Source of the DNA: Roseiarcus sp963835955 | Lineage (GTDB): Bacteria; Pseudomonadota; Alphaproteobacteria; Rhizobiales; Beijerinckiaceae | Direction of reading: 5' to 3' | Assembly (NCBI GenBank): GCA_963835955.1 | Contig: CAWIHZ010000011.1 | Span: 62,001 to 126,000 of the forward strand | DNA: 64,000 nt | Shown: in pieces, positions 7,784 through 16,820 of the stretch | How the letters are laid out: each line of letters starts with the position of its first letter | Numbering within the stretch: the first letter of the stretch is position 1 | Position numbers and translations under genes: made by a program | The notes under the pieces: model-generated | The model's input: the letters and a program-made list of their open reading frames with translations, nothing else | Databases searched by the model: none | Told to the model about the DNA's origin: nothing

Positions 7784-8881
7784 ATGGGTTTCAAATGCGG
7801 CATCGTCGGCCTGCCCAACGTCGGCAAGTCGACGCTCTTCAACGCGCTCACGCAGACGGCGGCGGCGCAGGCCGCGAACTATCCGTTCTGCACCATCGAG
7901 CCCAATGTCGGCGACGTGGCGGTGCCGGACCCGCGTCTAGCGACGCTGGCGCAAATCGCCAGCTCTAAGGAGATCATCCCGACCCGCCTCACCTTTGTCG
8001 ACATCGCCGGCCTGGTGCGCGGCGCTTCCAAAGGGGAAGGACTCGGCAACCAGTTTCTCGGCCATATTCGCGAATGCGACGCGATCGCCCATGTCGTGCG
8101 CTGCTTCGAGGACGGCGACGTGACCCATGTCGAGGGCCGGATCGATCCGCTGTCGGACATCGAGACCATCGAGACCGAATTGATGCTGGCCGATCTCGAG
8201 AGCCTCGAGCGGCGGATCGGGCAGATGGAGAAGAAGTCCAAGGGCGGCGACAAGGAATGGAGGGACCTGCTCGCGCTCGCCGAGCGCAGCCTCGGAGAAC
8301 TCCGCCAAGGCCGCCCGGCGCGCGCGGCCGGCGTCTCACGCGAGGAACAGCGCCTGTTCCAGTCGCTCGGGCTGTTGTCGTCGAAGCCGGCGCTCTATGT
8401 CTGCAATGTCGAGGAGGCCTCGGCCGACAAGGGCAATCCCTTTTCCGACAAGGTCCGCGAACTGGCGGCGAGGGAAGGCGCGGCCGCGGTCGTCGTGTCG
8501 GCGAAGATAGAAAGCGAGATTGCGGTTTTGCCGCAGGCCGAGCAGGCGGGCTATCTCGAGGCGGTCGGATTGACCGAGCCGGGCCTCAATCGCGTGATCC
8601 GGGCGGGCTACGACCTCTTGCATCTCGTCACCTTCTTCACCGTCGGCCCGAAGGAAGCCCGCGCCTGGACGGTCGAGAAGGGGGCGAAAGCGCCGCAGGC
8701 GGCGGGCGTCATCCACACCGATTTCGAGAAGGGCTTCATCCGCGCCGAGACCATCGCCTACGACGACTATGTCGCGGGCCGCGGCGAGGCGGGCGCGCGC
8801 GAGGCGGGCAAGTTCCGCCTGGAGGGCAAGGACTACGCGGTCGCCGACGGCGACGTGCTGCATTTCCGGTTCGCCAACTGA
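7784..8881 (+). CDS. ychF: Ribosome-binding ATPase/GTPase YchF
   Basis: A 365-aa Obg-family P-loop protein, a universal translation-associated ATPase. It has the P-loop GLPNVGKST at residues 9-17, G3 segment DIAGLVRGASKGEGLGNQFL, the NVEE motif that gives YchF its ATP preference, a coiled-coil insertion in the middle (LESLERRIGQMEKKSK region), and a C-terminal TGS domain (FFTVGPKEARAW to the end). The length is typical. It is divergent from the SDR gene across 190 bp with no other gene. Two MaoC-like genes follow within six bases and are probably cotranscribed. Confidence 0.97.
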   Translation: MGFKCGIVGLPNVGKSTLFNALTQTAAAQAANYPFCTIEPNVGDVAVPDPRLATLAQIASSKEIIPTRLTFVDIAGLVRGASKGEGLGNQFLGHIRECDAIAHVVRCFEDGDVTHVEGRIDPLSDIETIETELMLADLESLERRIGQMEKKSKGGDKEWRDLLALAERSLGELRQGRPARAAGVSREEQRLFQSLGLLSSKPALYVCNVEEASADKGNPFSDKVRELAAREGAAAVVVSAKIESEIAVLPQAEQAGYLEAVGLTEPGLNRVIRAGYDLLHLVTFFTVGPKEARAWTVEKGAKAPQAAGVIHTDFEKGFIRAETIAYDDYVAGRGEAGAREAGKFRLEGKDYAVADGDVLHFRFAN

Positions 8882-8886
8882 GAGCC

Positions 8887-9345
8887 ATGGCCGACGCGCT
8901 CGCCTTCGAGGATTTTCCGCCGGGCGAGGTCGTGGAATACGGCGATGTCGCCGTGTCCGCCGAGGACATTGTCGCCTTCGCGCGCGAATTCGATCCGCAG
9001 CCCTTTCATGTCGACGCGGCGGCGGCGCGCGCGATCACGGGGGGCCTGATCGCTTCGGGCTGGCACACCTGCGCGCTTCTCATGCGGATGAACTGCGACG
9101 CGTTCCTGATGCGCGCCGCGATTGTCGACGAGCCAGGAATCGAAGAGGTCCGATGGGCGCGTCCGGTCAGGCCAGGCGACCGATTGCATGTGCGCCGGCG
9201 AACCCTCGCCGCCCGCATCAGCGACTGCGGCGCGGACGCGGGCGAGGTCGAGTTTCTCTACGAGGTCTTGGATCAAGGCGGCGCGGTCGCAATGTCGCAG
9301 CGCAGCGTCCTGCGAATGCGGCGGCGCGGCGGCGGCATGGGGTGA
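8887..9345 (+). CDS. MaoC-like hot-dog dehydratase, active-site intact
   Basis: A 152-aa single hot-dog-fold protein of the MaoC / (R)-specific enoyl-CoA hydratase family. These proteins hydrate trans-2-enoyl-CoA or dehydrate 3-hydroxyacyl-CoA. The hydratase motif is complete: FDPQPFHVD supplies the catalytic Asp and His, followed by GGLIASGWHT. The strand EVRWARPVRPGDRLHVR is typical of the family. The gene starts five bases after the ychF stop, and its own stop is three bases before a second MaoC-like gene. The pair may form a heteromer. Confidence 0.87.
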   Translation: MADALAFEDFPPGEVVEYGDVAVSAEDIVAFAREFDPQPFHVDAAAARAITGGLIASGWHTCALLMRMNCDAFLMRAAIVDEPGIEEVRWARPVRPGDRLHVRRRTLAARISDCGADAGEVEFLYEVLDQGGAVAMSQRSVLRMRRRGGGMG

Positions 9346-9348
9346 AGG

Positions 9349-9828
9349 ATGTACTACGAGGACATGCATATCGGCCAGGCGACCGATTTCGGCTCGACCG
9401 CGTTCTCGCGCGCCTCGATTCTCGCCTATGCGCGACAGTTCGATCCGCGGGTCGCCGCGCTTCAGAGCGCGGGCGAGCCGCTCGTCGCTTCGGGCCTGCA
9501 CGTGGCGAGCGCGGCGATGCGCCGGCTCATCGAGACGCGAAGCGCCCTACGGGCCGCGATGGCGGCGCGCGGCGAGGCTGTGCCGGAACTCGGAGTTTCG
9601 CCCGGATTCAGGGACATGCGCTGGACCCATCCCGTGCGTGAGGACGATGTCGTCTCCTTCGCCGCCGAAATCATTTCGAAACGCGAGACCTCGAAGCCGC
9701 TTTGGGGTCTCGTCGGCAACAGATTTCGCGGCGCCAACCAACGTGGCGAAGAAGTGTTGATCTTCTCGAGCGTCGTTCTGGTCGCCCGTCGGTCAGGGCA
9801 AAGTCGCTTGGTTCAAGAACGCGACTAG
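9349..9828 (+). CDS. MaoC-like hot-dog protein lacking the catalytic His
   Basis: A 159-aa paralogue-like neighbour of the upstream MaoC gene, separated by three bases. The fold signature is recognisable: DMHIGQATDFGS, then YARQFDPRVAALQ, then PLVASGLHVASA, then DMRWTHPVREDD. In the FDPQ-x-x-H motif the Asp is kept, but the His position is occupied by Ala-Leu residues. The protein is probably catalytically weak or a structural partner of the intact neighbour. Heteromeric MaoC pairs with one active chain are known in other bacteria. That this pair works so is inference. Confidence 0.8.
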   Translation: MYYEDMHIGQATDFGSTAFSRASILAYARQFDPRVAALQSAGEPLVASGLHVASAAMRRLIETRSALRAAMAARGEAVPELGVSPGFRDMRWTHPVREDDVVSFAAEIISKRETSKPLWGLVGNRFRGANQRGEEVLIFSSVVLVARRSGQSRLVQERD

Positions 9829-9940
9829 GATTTAGCCCATCTGGCAGATATACTGCGCCGATCGCTGCGCGCTTAAGGATGGGCGCGACGTCGCTCCAGA
9901 AGGGCCCGGTTCATCCTTTTTCGGTTCGAGGGGTACAGCA

Positions 9941-10771
9941 ATGGCAATCAATCTCGTCAGCATCGTGTCCCAGTATCTCACGCCGCAAGTGGTCGGCGCT
10001 CTGGCGCGCGCGATCGGCGTCAATGAGGCGGTGGCCCAAAAGCTCGTCAGCGCCGCGCTGCCCGCCATTCTCGCCGCGCTCGCGACAACCACCGCGGCCC
10101 CTGGCGGGGCGCAGAAGGTGTCCGACGCGATTTCCAACTCGGACCCGGACATTGTGACCAAGATCACCAGCGCAGTCAACGGCGGGAACCTGCAGTCCTT
10201 GACCGAAGGCGCCAACATGCTCGGCGGCCTCCTCGGCGGTTCGGGCCTCTCCACCCTCGCCGGCGCGTTGAGCCAATTCTCCGGCGCCCCGCAGGGCGCA
10301 GCCCAATCCGCGATCGGCGCCGTCTCCCAGTATGTCGTCGGCGCGCTCGGTCAGCAGGATCCCTCGAACTGGTCGGACGCCTCCTCGATCGCCTCGTTGT
10401 TCGCGAGCCAGAAAAGCGCCATCTCCGCCGCGCTGCCGGGCGAATTGTCAAAGGCCCTCGGCGCCTCAGGACTACTGGCCGGCCTCGGCGCCGCCGCCCA
10501 GGCTGCGAGCGCGACAGCCTCGAGCGCCGCCAGCGCGGCGGCGAGTTCGGCCGCCTCCACAGCGTCGAACGCCGCCAATCGCGTCCAGGCGGCCTCTGCG
10601 TCGAGCGGATTCCCGACCTGGGCCATCGTCGTGCTTGTCATCATCGTCCTGGCGGCGATTTACTGGTTCATGAGCCATAGAAAAGAAGAGCCGCCGAAGC
10701 AGGGCATGATCCAGGCGCCTGGCGCGGTCGAATATGTGATGCGGGCGCTGCCCCGGCCTCTGATGATCTGA
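9941..10771 (+). CDS. DUF937 (YidB-like) membrane-anchored protein
   Basis: A 276-aa protein. The N-terminal 150 residues form the helical, Gly/Ala-rich DUF937 region (VSIVSQYLTPQVVGALARAIG, repeated LGGLLGG and LAGAL motifs). An Ala/Ser-rich linker follows at about residues 175-215 (ATASSAASAAASSAAS). One transmembrane helix (WAIVVLVIIVLAAIYWFM, about residues 226-243) comes next, and then a short basic tail. A GAGGGG ribosome binding site precedes the ATG. The function of DUF937 proteins is not known. It stands alone between the MaoC pair and a DUF900 lipoprotein gene 16 bases downstream. Confidence 0.8.
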   Translation: MAINLVSIVSQYLTPQVVGALARAIGVNEAVAQKLVSAALPAILAALATTTAAPGGAQKVSDAISNSDPDIVTKITSAVNGGNLQSLTEGANMLGGLLGGSGLSTLAGALSQFSGAPQGAAQSAIGAVSQYVVGALGQQDPSNWSDASSIASLFASQKSAISAALPGELSKALGASGLLAGLGAAAQAASATASSAASAAASSAASTASNAANRVQAASASSGFPTWAIVVLVIIVLAAIYWFMSHRKEEPPKQGMIQAPGAVEYVMRALPRPLMI

Positions 10772-10787
10772 GGGGATTCGGTCCGTG

Positions 10788-12056
10788 ATGCGCCTTTGCG
10801 CCGGCCTGGTCACAAGCAGGCGCATGGGCGTGAAGTTCGAGGATAGCACGGCGCGGCGACCCCGCGCCGCGGTCCTCGCAGCGATCGGACTGGCGGCGCT
10901 GGCGGCCGGCTGCGCAAGCCGCCCCTATGGCAATCTCATCGTCGGCGCGACCGGGCCGGGGACCAGCAAGGTCGATATGCTGGTGGCCACGACTCGCGCC
11001 GCAGTCTCCGCGCCGCCGGGCGTTATCTTCGGCGGCGAGCGCGGCCGGGGATTGGACTTTGCGGATATCGTGGTGTCGATCCCGCCGGACAGCCACCGCG
11101 TGGCCGGCGAAGTGCAGTGGCCCTCGACTCCGCCCGGCGACCCGGAGCGAAACTTCGTCACCCTTCGCGCCGATCGTCTCCAATTGGCGCAGGCTCGCGC
11201 GAATTTCGATGCACGGGTCGCTCGCACGCCAGGGCGCAAGGTTCTCGTCTTCATTCACGGCTACAACACGAGGTTCGGGGAAGCGGTCTACCGCTTCGCT
11301 CAGATCGTGCATGACGCTCATGTCGACGTCGTGCCAGTGCTGTTCACCTGGCCGTCAGGAGGGGGCGCGCTCGACTACGTCTACGATCGCGACAGCGCCG
11401 TCTATTCGCGAGACGCGCTCGAAGCGGTGCTCCAGACGCTCGTCAAGGATCGCTCCGTCGATTCAATATCCATTCTCGCCCACTCAATGGGCAACTACCT
11501 CGCGCTCGAGGCCTTGAGGCAGATGTCGATCCGCGATCGCGGACTGTCACCGAAAATCAGGGACGTGATGCTGGCTTCGCCTGACATCGACGTCGACGTT
11601 TTCCGCCGCCAGATCGCCGAGATCGATTCCGAACCCCGCCCGGCCAACTTCATCCTGTTCGTGTCGCGCGACGATCGCGCCCTTAGCTTGTCGAGCTTTC
11701 TCGCTCGCGATACGACCCGGCTCGGCGCGCTGGATCCGACCAAGGAGCCCTATTTTTCGATCCTCGAACAGGCGAGGGTCCATGTCGTCGACCTGACCGG
11801 CTTCGCCTCGAACGACAGAGTGAATCACAGCAAGTTCGCCACCAGCGAAGTCGTCACCGCGATCGGCGAACGCCTCGCCGGGGGACAGGCGCTGACGGAC
11901 TCGAAATCGGGCCTGGTGGAATCGCTCGGCGACTTCACCCGCGGCGCCGTCAACGTCGCGACGACCGCCGTCACCGCGCCGACGCAAATCGCCGATCCGA
12001 CGAGGAACGAAAAGACAATCGACGCCGCCTCGAATTCCGCCACGCTGACGCAATGA
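10788..12056 (+). CDS. DUF900-family alpha/beta hydrolase, lipoprotein
   Basis: A 422-aa predicted exported lipoprotein. A basic N-terminus and hydrophobic stretch end in the lipobox LAAGC (Cys near residue 45). The mature part is a DUF900 alpha/beta hydrolase: oxyanion segment LVFIHGYNTRF, nucleophile elbow ILAHSMGNYLA with Ser, an acidic residue in the LASPDIDVDVF strand, and a His in VNHSKFA. It is therefore probably an active periplasmic esterase, peptidase or thioesterase of unknown substrate. The ATG at 10788 immediately follows an in-frame GTG at 10785. A later ATG (MGVKFED) would also leave a complete signal peptide. Confidence 0.82.
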   Translation: MRLCAGLVTSRRMGVKFEDSTARRPRAAVLAAIGLAALAAGCASRPYGNLIVGATGPGTSKVDMLVATTRAAVSAPPGVIFGGERGRGLDFADIVVSIPPDSHRVAGEVQWPSTPPGDPERNFVTLRADRLQLAQARANFDARVARTPGRKVLVFIHGYNTRFGEAVYRFAQIVHDAHVDVVPVLFTWPSGGGALDYVYDRDSAVYSRDALEAVLQTLVKDRSVDSISILAHSMGNYLALEALRQMSIRDRGLSPKIRDVMLASPDIDVDVFRRQIAEIDSEPRPANFILFVSRDDRALSLSSFLARDTTRLGALDPTKEPYFSILEQARVHVVDLTGFASNDRVNHSKFATSEVVTAIGERLAGGQALTDSKSGLVESLGDFTRGAVNVATTAVTAPTQIADPTRNEKTIDAASNSATLTQ

Positions 12057-12079
12057 TTCGGCGCATGTCGCCGGAAAGC

Positions 12080-12099
12080 CGGCCCGCCCCGGTGGGCCG
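12080..12099. terminator. Hairpin between convergent genes
   Basis: Arms CGGCCC and GGGCCG enclose an eight-base loop, followed on the plus strand by TTATT. It lies between the convergent DUF900 gene and the RND operon outer-membrane gene, where a bidirectional terminator is expected. Confidence 0.5.
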
Positions 12100-13593
12100 T
12101 TATTGGTCAATAAGGGCCGCCGGGCGCGGCGCGGCAGCGGCGGCGTCCGGCAATTGCGCCCGGCTCCAGCCGCCGCCGAGCGCGACGACGAGGTTGACCG
12201 CGTCGGACTGGAGCTGCGCCCGGGTCGACAACTGGGCTTCCTCCACCGATAGCTGCTGGGTCTCCAACTGGACGACGGTCGTGAAGGATTGGGTGCCGGC
12301 CCGATATTCATTAAGGGCGATCTGCGTCGCCTCACGGGAGATGCGGACGTCTTCCGCCTGCACCTTGGCTTCGCGGGTGAGAAGCCGGATCGACGACAGT
12401 TGATCCTCCACCTGCTGGATCGCCGCCAATATGGTCTGGCGATAGGTCGCAACGCTCGCCCGATAGGTCTCGCGCGCCGCCTCGACCTGGGCGGTGGTGA
12501 GGCCGCCGTTGAACAAGGGCTCAGCGAGCGAGCCGCCGAACGACCAGACCGGATTGGCCGCGCCGAGCTGTCGGATGAACGGATCGCCGGAATAGCCGAA
12601 CAGGCCGTTGAGAGAGACAGCCGGGAAGTATCCGGCAAAGGCGACGCCGATCTCGGCGTTGGCCTGGCGCATCGCCTCTTCAGCCGCCGCGACGTCGGGC
12701 CGGCGCTCCAGCAGCGCCGACGGCAGGCCGACCGGGACCGAAGGCACGCGGCTCGCGAGCGGACCGCGAGCGATGGAAAGCCCAGCCGGCGGGCGACCCA
12801 TCAGCGCCGCGATCGCATGTTCGCTCTGGGCGCGGGCCACCCCGGCGGCAATGAGCTGCGCCTGGGCGTTGAGCACCAGCGCCTGCGCGGTGATGACGTC
12901 GGACTTGGCCGCTGTGCCGGCCGCGTACTGGTTCTGGGTGATCTTCAGCGAACGCTTATAGTTGTCGACTGTCCTGGTGAGCAGGTCCTCGAGCGAATCC
13001 GCCTGTCTCAGCGTCACATAGGCGACCGCCAGCGCCGACTGCGCCGCGAGCGTCGCATTGGCGAGATTGGCGGCGCTGGCTTGCGCGCCCGCGGTCTGCG
13101 CCTCGATCCCCCGCCTCGTCTGCCCCCAGACGTCGAGCGTCCAGTTCGCCGCGCCCTCGGCCGTGAGATTGGTCCCGACCGGGCCGGCGATTCTCTCATG
13201 CGTCGCCGAGCCGTTAGCGCCGATCGTCGGAAAGAGGCCGGCGCGCGCCTCGTTGATGAGCGCCAGCGCCTCGCGATAATTGGCTTCGTCCGCCTTGATG
13301 GTCTGATTGGAAACCGCAACGGCGGTTTCGAGCCGGTCGAGCTCCGGATCGCGGAAGACCGTCCACCACGGCCCTTTCGGCTCGTTGGCGCGCGGCGCTG
13401 CGATTTTCCATCCCTTGATCTCCTTGTATTGCGACGAAAGGATCGCCGCGGGCCGCACAAAATCGGGGCCGACCGGCGCACAGCCGGCGAGGGCCAGCGC
13501 GACGCCGGACGCGGCGCAAAACGCTATCGCGCGCGCGCCAGCGGCGTGGGGTTTACGCGCAGATAATATCGCTTCCACAAACGCCCCAGCCAT
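12100..13593 (-). CDS. RND efflux outer-membrane lipoprotein, NodT/OprM family
   Basis: A 497-aa outer-membrane channel of the TolC/OprM type. It forms the exit duct of a tripartite efflux pump. The signal peptide ends in lipobox LAGC, followed by APVGPDFVRP, typical of NodT-family lipoproteins. Two outer-membrane-efflux repeats are visible with long helices (LINEARAGLFPTIGANGSAT; RRPDVAAAEEAMRQANAEIG; GYFPAVSLNG). The first 70 bases overlap the end of the upstream RND gene in another frame, so the operon is tightly coupled. It is the last gene of mfp-rnd-rnd-omp. Confidence 0.93.
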   Translation of the reverse strand: MAGAFVEAILSARKPHAAGARAIAFCAASGVALALAGCAPVGPDFVRPAAILSSQYKEIKGWKIAAPRANEPKGPWWTVFRDPELDRLETAVAVSNQTIKADEANYREALALINEARAGLFPTIGANGSATHERIAGPVGTNLTAEGAANWTLDVWGQTRRGIEAQTAGAQASAANLANATLAAQSALAVAYVTLRQADSLEDLLTRTVDNYKRSLKITQNQYAAGTAAKSDVITAQALVLNAQAQLIAAGVARAQSEHAIAALMGRPPAGLSIARGPLASRVPSVPVGLPSALLERRPDVAAAEEAMRQANAEIGVAFAGYFPAVSLNGLFGYSGDPFIRQLGAANPVWSFGGSLAEPLFNGGLTTAQVEAARETYRASVATYRQTILAAIQQVEDQLSSIRLLTREAKVQAEDVRISREATQIALNEYRAGTQSFTTVVQLETQQLSVEEAQLSTRAQLQSDAVNLVVALGGGWSRAQLPDAAAAAPRPAALIDQ

Positions 13594-16500
13594 TTTCCAA
13601 ACGTGTCAAGATAAATGAAAACGACCGGCGTCGTATACAGGGTCAAGACCTGGCTGACGAGCAAGCCGCCGACAATGGTGATCCCCAGCGGATGGCGCAA
13701 CTCCGAGCCTTCCCCCGTTCCGAACGCCAATGGCAACGCGCCGAACAGGGCCGCGAAAGTCGTCATCATGATCGGGCGAAACCGCAGATGGCATGCCTGT
13801 TCGATCGCTTCGCGCGTGTCGATTCCCTGTCGTTCAGCCTCCAAGGCGAAGTCGATCATCAGAATCGCATTCTTCTTGACGATGCCGATCAGCAGCAGCA
13901 CCCCGATCGCGGCGATGACGGTGAACTGGGTGTCGAACAGCCAAAGCGCCAGCGCGGCGCCCACGCTGGCCGACAACAGCGTGGAGAGGATGGTGATCGG
14001 ATGGATGAGGCTTTCATACAATATGCCCAGCACGATGTAGATCGTCATCAGCGCCGCGCCAAAAAGCAACGGCATGTTCGATTGCGACTTCTGAAAAGTC
14101 GCCGCGGTGCCAGCGAAGGCGCCGTGGACGGTCGACGGCATGCCGATGCGGCGGATCGCATTCTCGATTTCGGTCTTGGCCTCGCTGAGCGCGCGGCCGG
14201 ACGCGAGATTGAACGAAATCGTCGAGGCGGCGAACTGGCCCTGATGATTGACGCTGAGCGGCGTAAGACCGGGCGAGAATCGGGCGACGGCGGAAAGCGG
14301 GACCATCGTTTCCAGCGAGCTTGAAACCGCCGCGCCGGCGGAGGCGCTCGTGTGACCGCTCGCGGCCAGAGAATTGGTCGCAAGATTGCGTGCCGAATCG
14401 GCCGCGATCGACGCCGCGGTGGCGGCGCCTCCGCTGGAGGACGAAAAAAGACCGGCGGAGAGCCCGGCTTGGCGTGTGCCGGTCGGATTGGCGCCGGAGG
14501 TCGAGACGTAGATCTGGTCGAGCGTGCTCGGATTTTGCCAGTAGCGCGGCGCGACCTCCATCACCACGTGATATTGATTGAGGGCGTTGTAGATGGTCGA
14601 CACCTGCCGCTGCCCGAACGCGTCGTAGAGCGTGTTGTCGATGGCGCTCAAGGTGAGGCCCAGGCGCATGGCGGCGTCGCGGTCGATCGTGACGTCGGTT
14701 TCGAGCCCGCCCTCCTGCTGATCGGAATTGACGTCCTTGACGATGTTGCTGTTCATCAATGCCGCGGTCAGCTTCGGCGCCCACTTGTAGAGTTCCTTCG
14801 TGTCGTCGGAGAGCAACGTATATTGATAGGTCGCATTGCTCTGGCGTCCTCCGGTTCTCAGGTCGGAGACCGCGATCATGAACAAATGCGCGCCGGCGAC
14901 TTCAGCCAGCTTGCCGCGCAGGCGCGCGACGACCTCGTCGGCGGTGACCTTGCGCTGCGCGTAGGGTTTCAGCGAAACATAGACGAATCCGGAGTTGGTC
15001 TGGCGGCCGCCTGTAAAGCCGACCACGCTGGCGACGGCCGGATCGTCCTGCACGATCGTCTGCAATTGGGTGAACTTGGTCCTCATCGCCTGGAACGAGA
15101 TGCTCTGATCGGCTTGAATCGCCCCGATGATGAGACCCGTGTCCTGGACCGGGAAAAGGCCGTAGGTCATCTGGTACCGGAACATGTAGTAGTTGAGCCC
15201 GACGGTCGCCAACAGGGTGGCAAGAACGGCGCCCGGATGGCGCAATGCGATTCGCAGCGTCGATCGGTAGAAGGCCAGCATCGCCTCGAACAGACGCTCC
15301 GTCGCGCGATAGAGGCGACCGTGTCCCTCCTCGCCTTCGCGCGGCAGGATCAGGGCGCACATCATCGGCGTGGTCGTGAGCGAAACGGCCATCGAGATCA
15401 TGACAGCGACCGACAGCGTCAGCGCGAATTCGGTGAACAGGCGCCCGACGATCCCGCCGATGAACAGCAGCGGAGCGAAGACCGCGATCAGCGAAACGCT
15501 GATCGACACGACGGTGAAGCCAACTTCCTTGGATCCCCTGATCGCCGCCTCGACGCGCGACATGCCCTGTTCGAGGTAGCGCGAGACGTTTTCGAGCACC
15601 ACGATCGCATCGTCGACCACGAAGCCGGTCGAAATCGTCAGCGCCATGAGAGATAGATTGTTGAGGCTGAAGCCGAGCAGATACATCACTCCGAACGAGC
15701 CGATGATGGAGGTCGGGACGGCGACGCTCGGGATCGCGGCCGCGCGCACGCTTCGGAGAAAAGCGAAAACCACCAGGATCACCAGCGTCACCGCGATGAT
15801 CAGCGTCTTCTCGGTGTCCCGCAACGATTGACGAATGGTCGTCGAGCGGTCGACGGCGACGGTAAGATTGACGTCGCCCGGTAGCGCCGCGGTCAGGCGG
15901 GGCAATTCGGCTTTCACGCCGTCCACCGCCTTGATGATGTTAGCGCCGGGCTGACGCGATAAGATCACCGCCACGCCCGGCTTTCCGTTCACGAGGCCGG
16001 CGTGGCGCAGGTCCTCGACCGAATCGACGACCTCGGCGACGTCGGAAAGCCGGATCGCGGCGCCGTTGCGGTAGGCGATCACCAGATCGCGATATTGCGC
16101 CGCTTTCGTCGCCTGATCGTTGGCGTAGATCTGGTAGTGAAAGTTGTCGTCCTCGATCGCGCCCTTGGGACTGTTGGCGTTCGCCGAGGCCAGCGCGGCG
16201 CGGATGTCTTCGAGGCCGATGCCGTAATGAAAGATCGCGGTCGGATTGATTTCCACCCGCACCGCCGGCAGGGCGGCGCCCGAGATGTCGACCTCGCCGA
16301 TCCCCGGGAGCTGCGACAGCCGCTGCTGAAGTATATTCGAGGCGAGGTCGTAGAGCTGGCCGGCGGTATGCGTCGTCGACGTCATGGTGAGAACCATGAT
16401 CGGCGCGTCAGCCGGGTTGACTTTGTGGTAGGTCGGATTGGAGCGCAGGCTGGCGGGCAGATCGGCGCGCGCGGCGACAATCGCCGCCTGGACGTCACGG

Positions 16501-16820
16501 GCCGCGCCGTCGATGTCGCGGTCGAGGCCGAATTGCAGCGTGATGCGCGTGAAGCCGACCGTGCTCTGAGAGGTCATTTCGTTGACGTCGGCGATCTGGC
16601 CGAGATGGCGCTCGAGCGGCGCCGCCACCGAGGTCGCCATGGTGTCGGGGCTGGCGCCTGGCATGTTCGCCTGCACGGAAATGACCGGAAAATCGACCTG
16701 CGGCAGCGGCGAGACCGGCAATTGCGAATAGCCGAGCAGGCCGCCGAAGACGACGCCAATTGTCAACAGGGTGGTCGCCACCGGCCTTCGGATGAAGATT
16801 TCGGAGAAGCCGATGCTCAC
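13524..16820 (-). CDS. mdtC: RND multidrug efflux permease, MdtC-like
   Basis: A 1098-aa inner-membrane proton/drug antiporter of the HAE1 RND family. It has the N-terminal helix (SEIFIRRPVATTLLTIG), two large periplasmic loops and twelve expected transmembrane segments. The TM4 proton-relay motif is GFVVDDAIVVLENVSR with the Asp pair, and the TM10 motif is IGIVKKNAILMIDFALEAER. The start overlaps the stop of the other RND gene (ATGA), so the two are probably made in fixed ratio as in the MdtB-MdtC heterotrimer. A Ser/Ala/Gly-rich insertion at about residues 780-835, in the second periplasmic loop, makes it some 60-70 residues longer than usual MdtC. Confidence 0.93.
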   Translation of the reverse strand: MSIGFSEIFIRRPVATTLLTIGVVFGGLLGYSQLPVSPLPQVDFPVISVQANMPGASPDTMATSVAAPLERHLGQIADVNEMTSQSTVGFTRITLQFGLDRDIDGAARDVQAAIVAARADLPASLRSNPTYHKVNPADAPIMVLTMTSTTHTAGQLYDLASNILQQRLSQLPGIGEVDISGAALPAVRVEINPTAIFHYGIGLEDIRAALASANANSPKGAIEDDNFHYQIYANDQATKAAQYRDLVIAYRNGAAIRLSDVAEVVDSVEDLRHAGLVNGKPGVAVILSRQPGANIIKAVDGVKAELPRLTAALPGDVNLTVAVDRSTTIRQSLRDTEKTLIIAVTLVILVVFAFLRSVRAAAIPSVAVPTSIIGSFGVMYLLGFSLNNLSLMALTISTGFVVDDAIVVLENVSRYLEQGMSRVEAAIRGSKEVGFTVVSISVSLIAVFAPLLFIGGIVGRLFTEFALTLSVAVMISMAVSLTTTPMMCALILPREGEEGHGRLYRATERLFEAMLAFYRSTLRIALRHPGAVLATLLATVGLNYYMFRYQMTYGLFPVQDTGLIIGAIQADQSISFQAMRTKFTQLQTIVQDDPAVASVVGFTGGRQTNSGFVYVSLKPYAQRKVTADEVVARLRGKLAEVAGAHLFMIAVSDLRTGGRQSNATYQYTLLSDDTKELYKWAPKLTAALMNSNIVKDVNSDQQEGGLETDVTIDRDAAMRLGLTLSAIDNTLYDAFGQRQVSTIYNALNQYHVVMEVAPRYWQNPSTLDQIYVSTSGANPTGTRQAGLSAGLFSSSSGGAATAASIAADSARNLATNSLAASGHTSASAGAAVSSSLETMVPLSAVARFSPGLTPLSVNHQGQFAASTISFNLASGRALSEAKTEIENAIRRIGMPSTVHGAFAGTAATFQKSQSNMPLLFGAALMTIYIVLGILYESLIHPITILSTLLSASVGAALALWLFDTQFTVIAAIGVLLLIGIVKKNAILMIDFALEAERQGIDTREAIEQACHLRFRPIMMTTFAALFGALPLAFGTGEGSELRHPLGITIVGGLLVSQVLTLYTTPVVFIYLDTFGKWLGRLWKRYYLRVNPTPLARAR

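Noticed and set aside
9941..12056. DUF937 and DUF900 genes as a defence or toxin system
   Set aside because: Both are common single genes with no toxin, nuclease or immunity features; adjacency alone is not enough.
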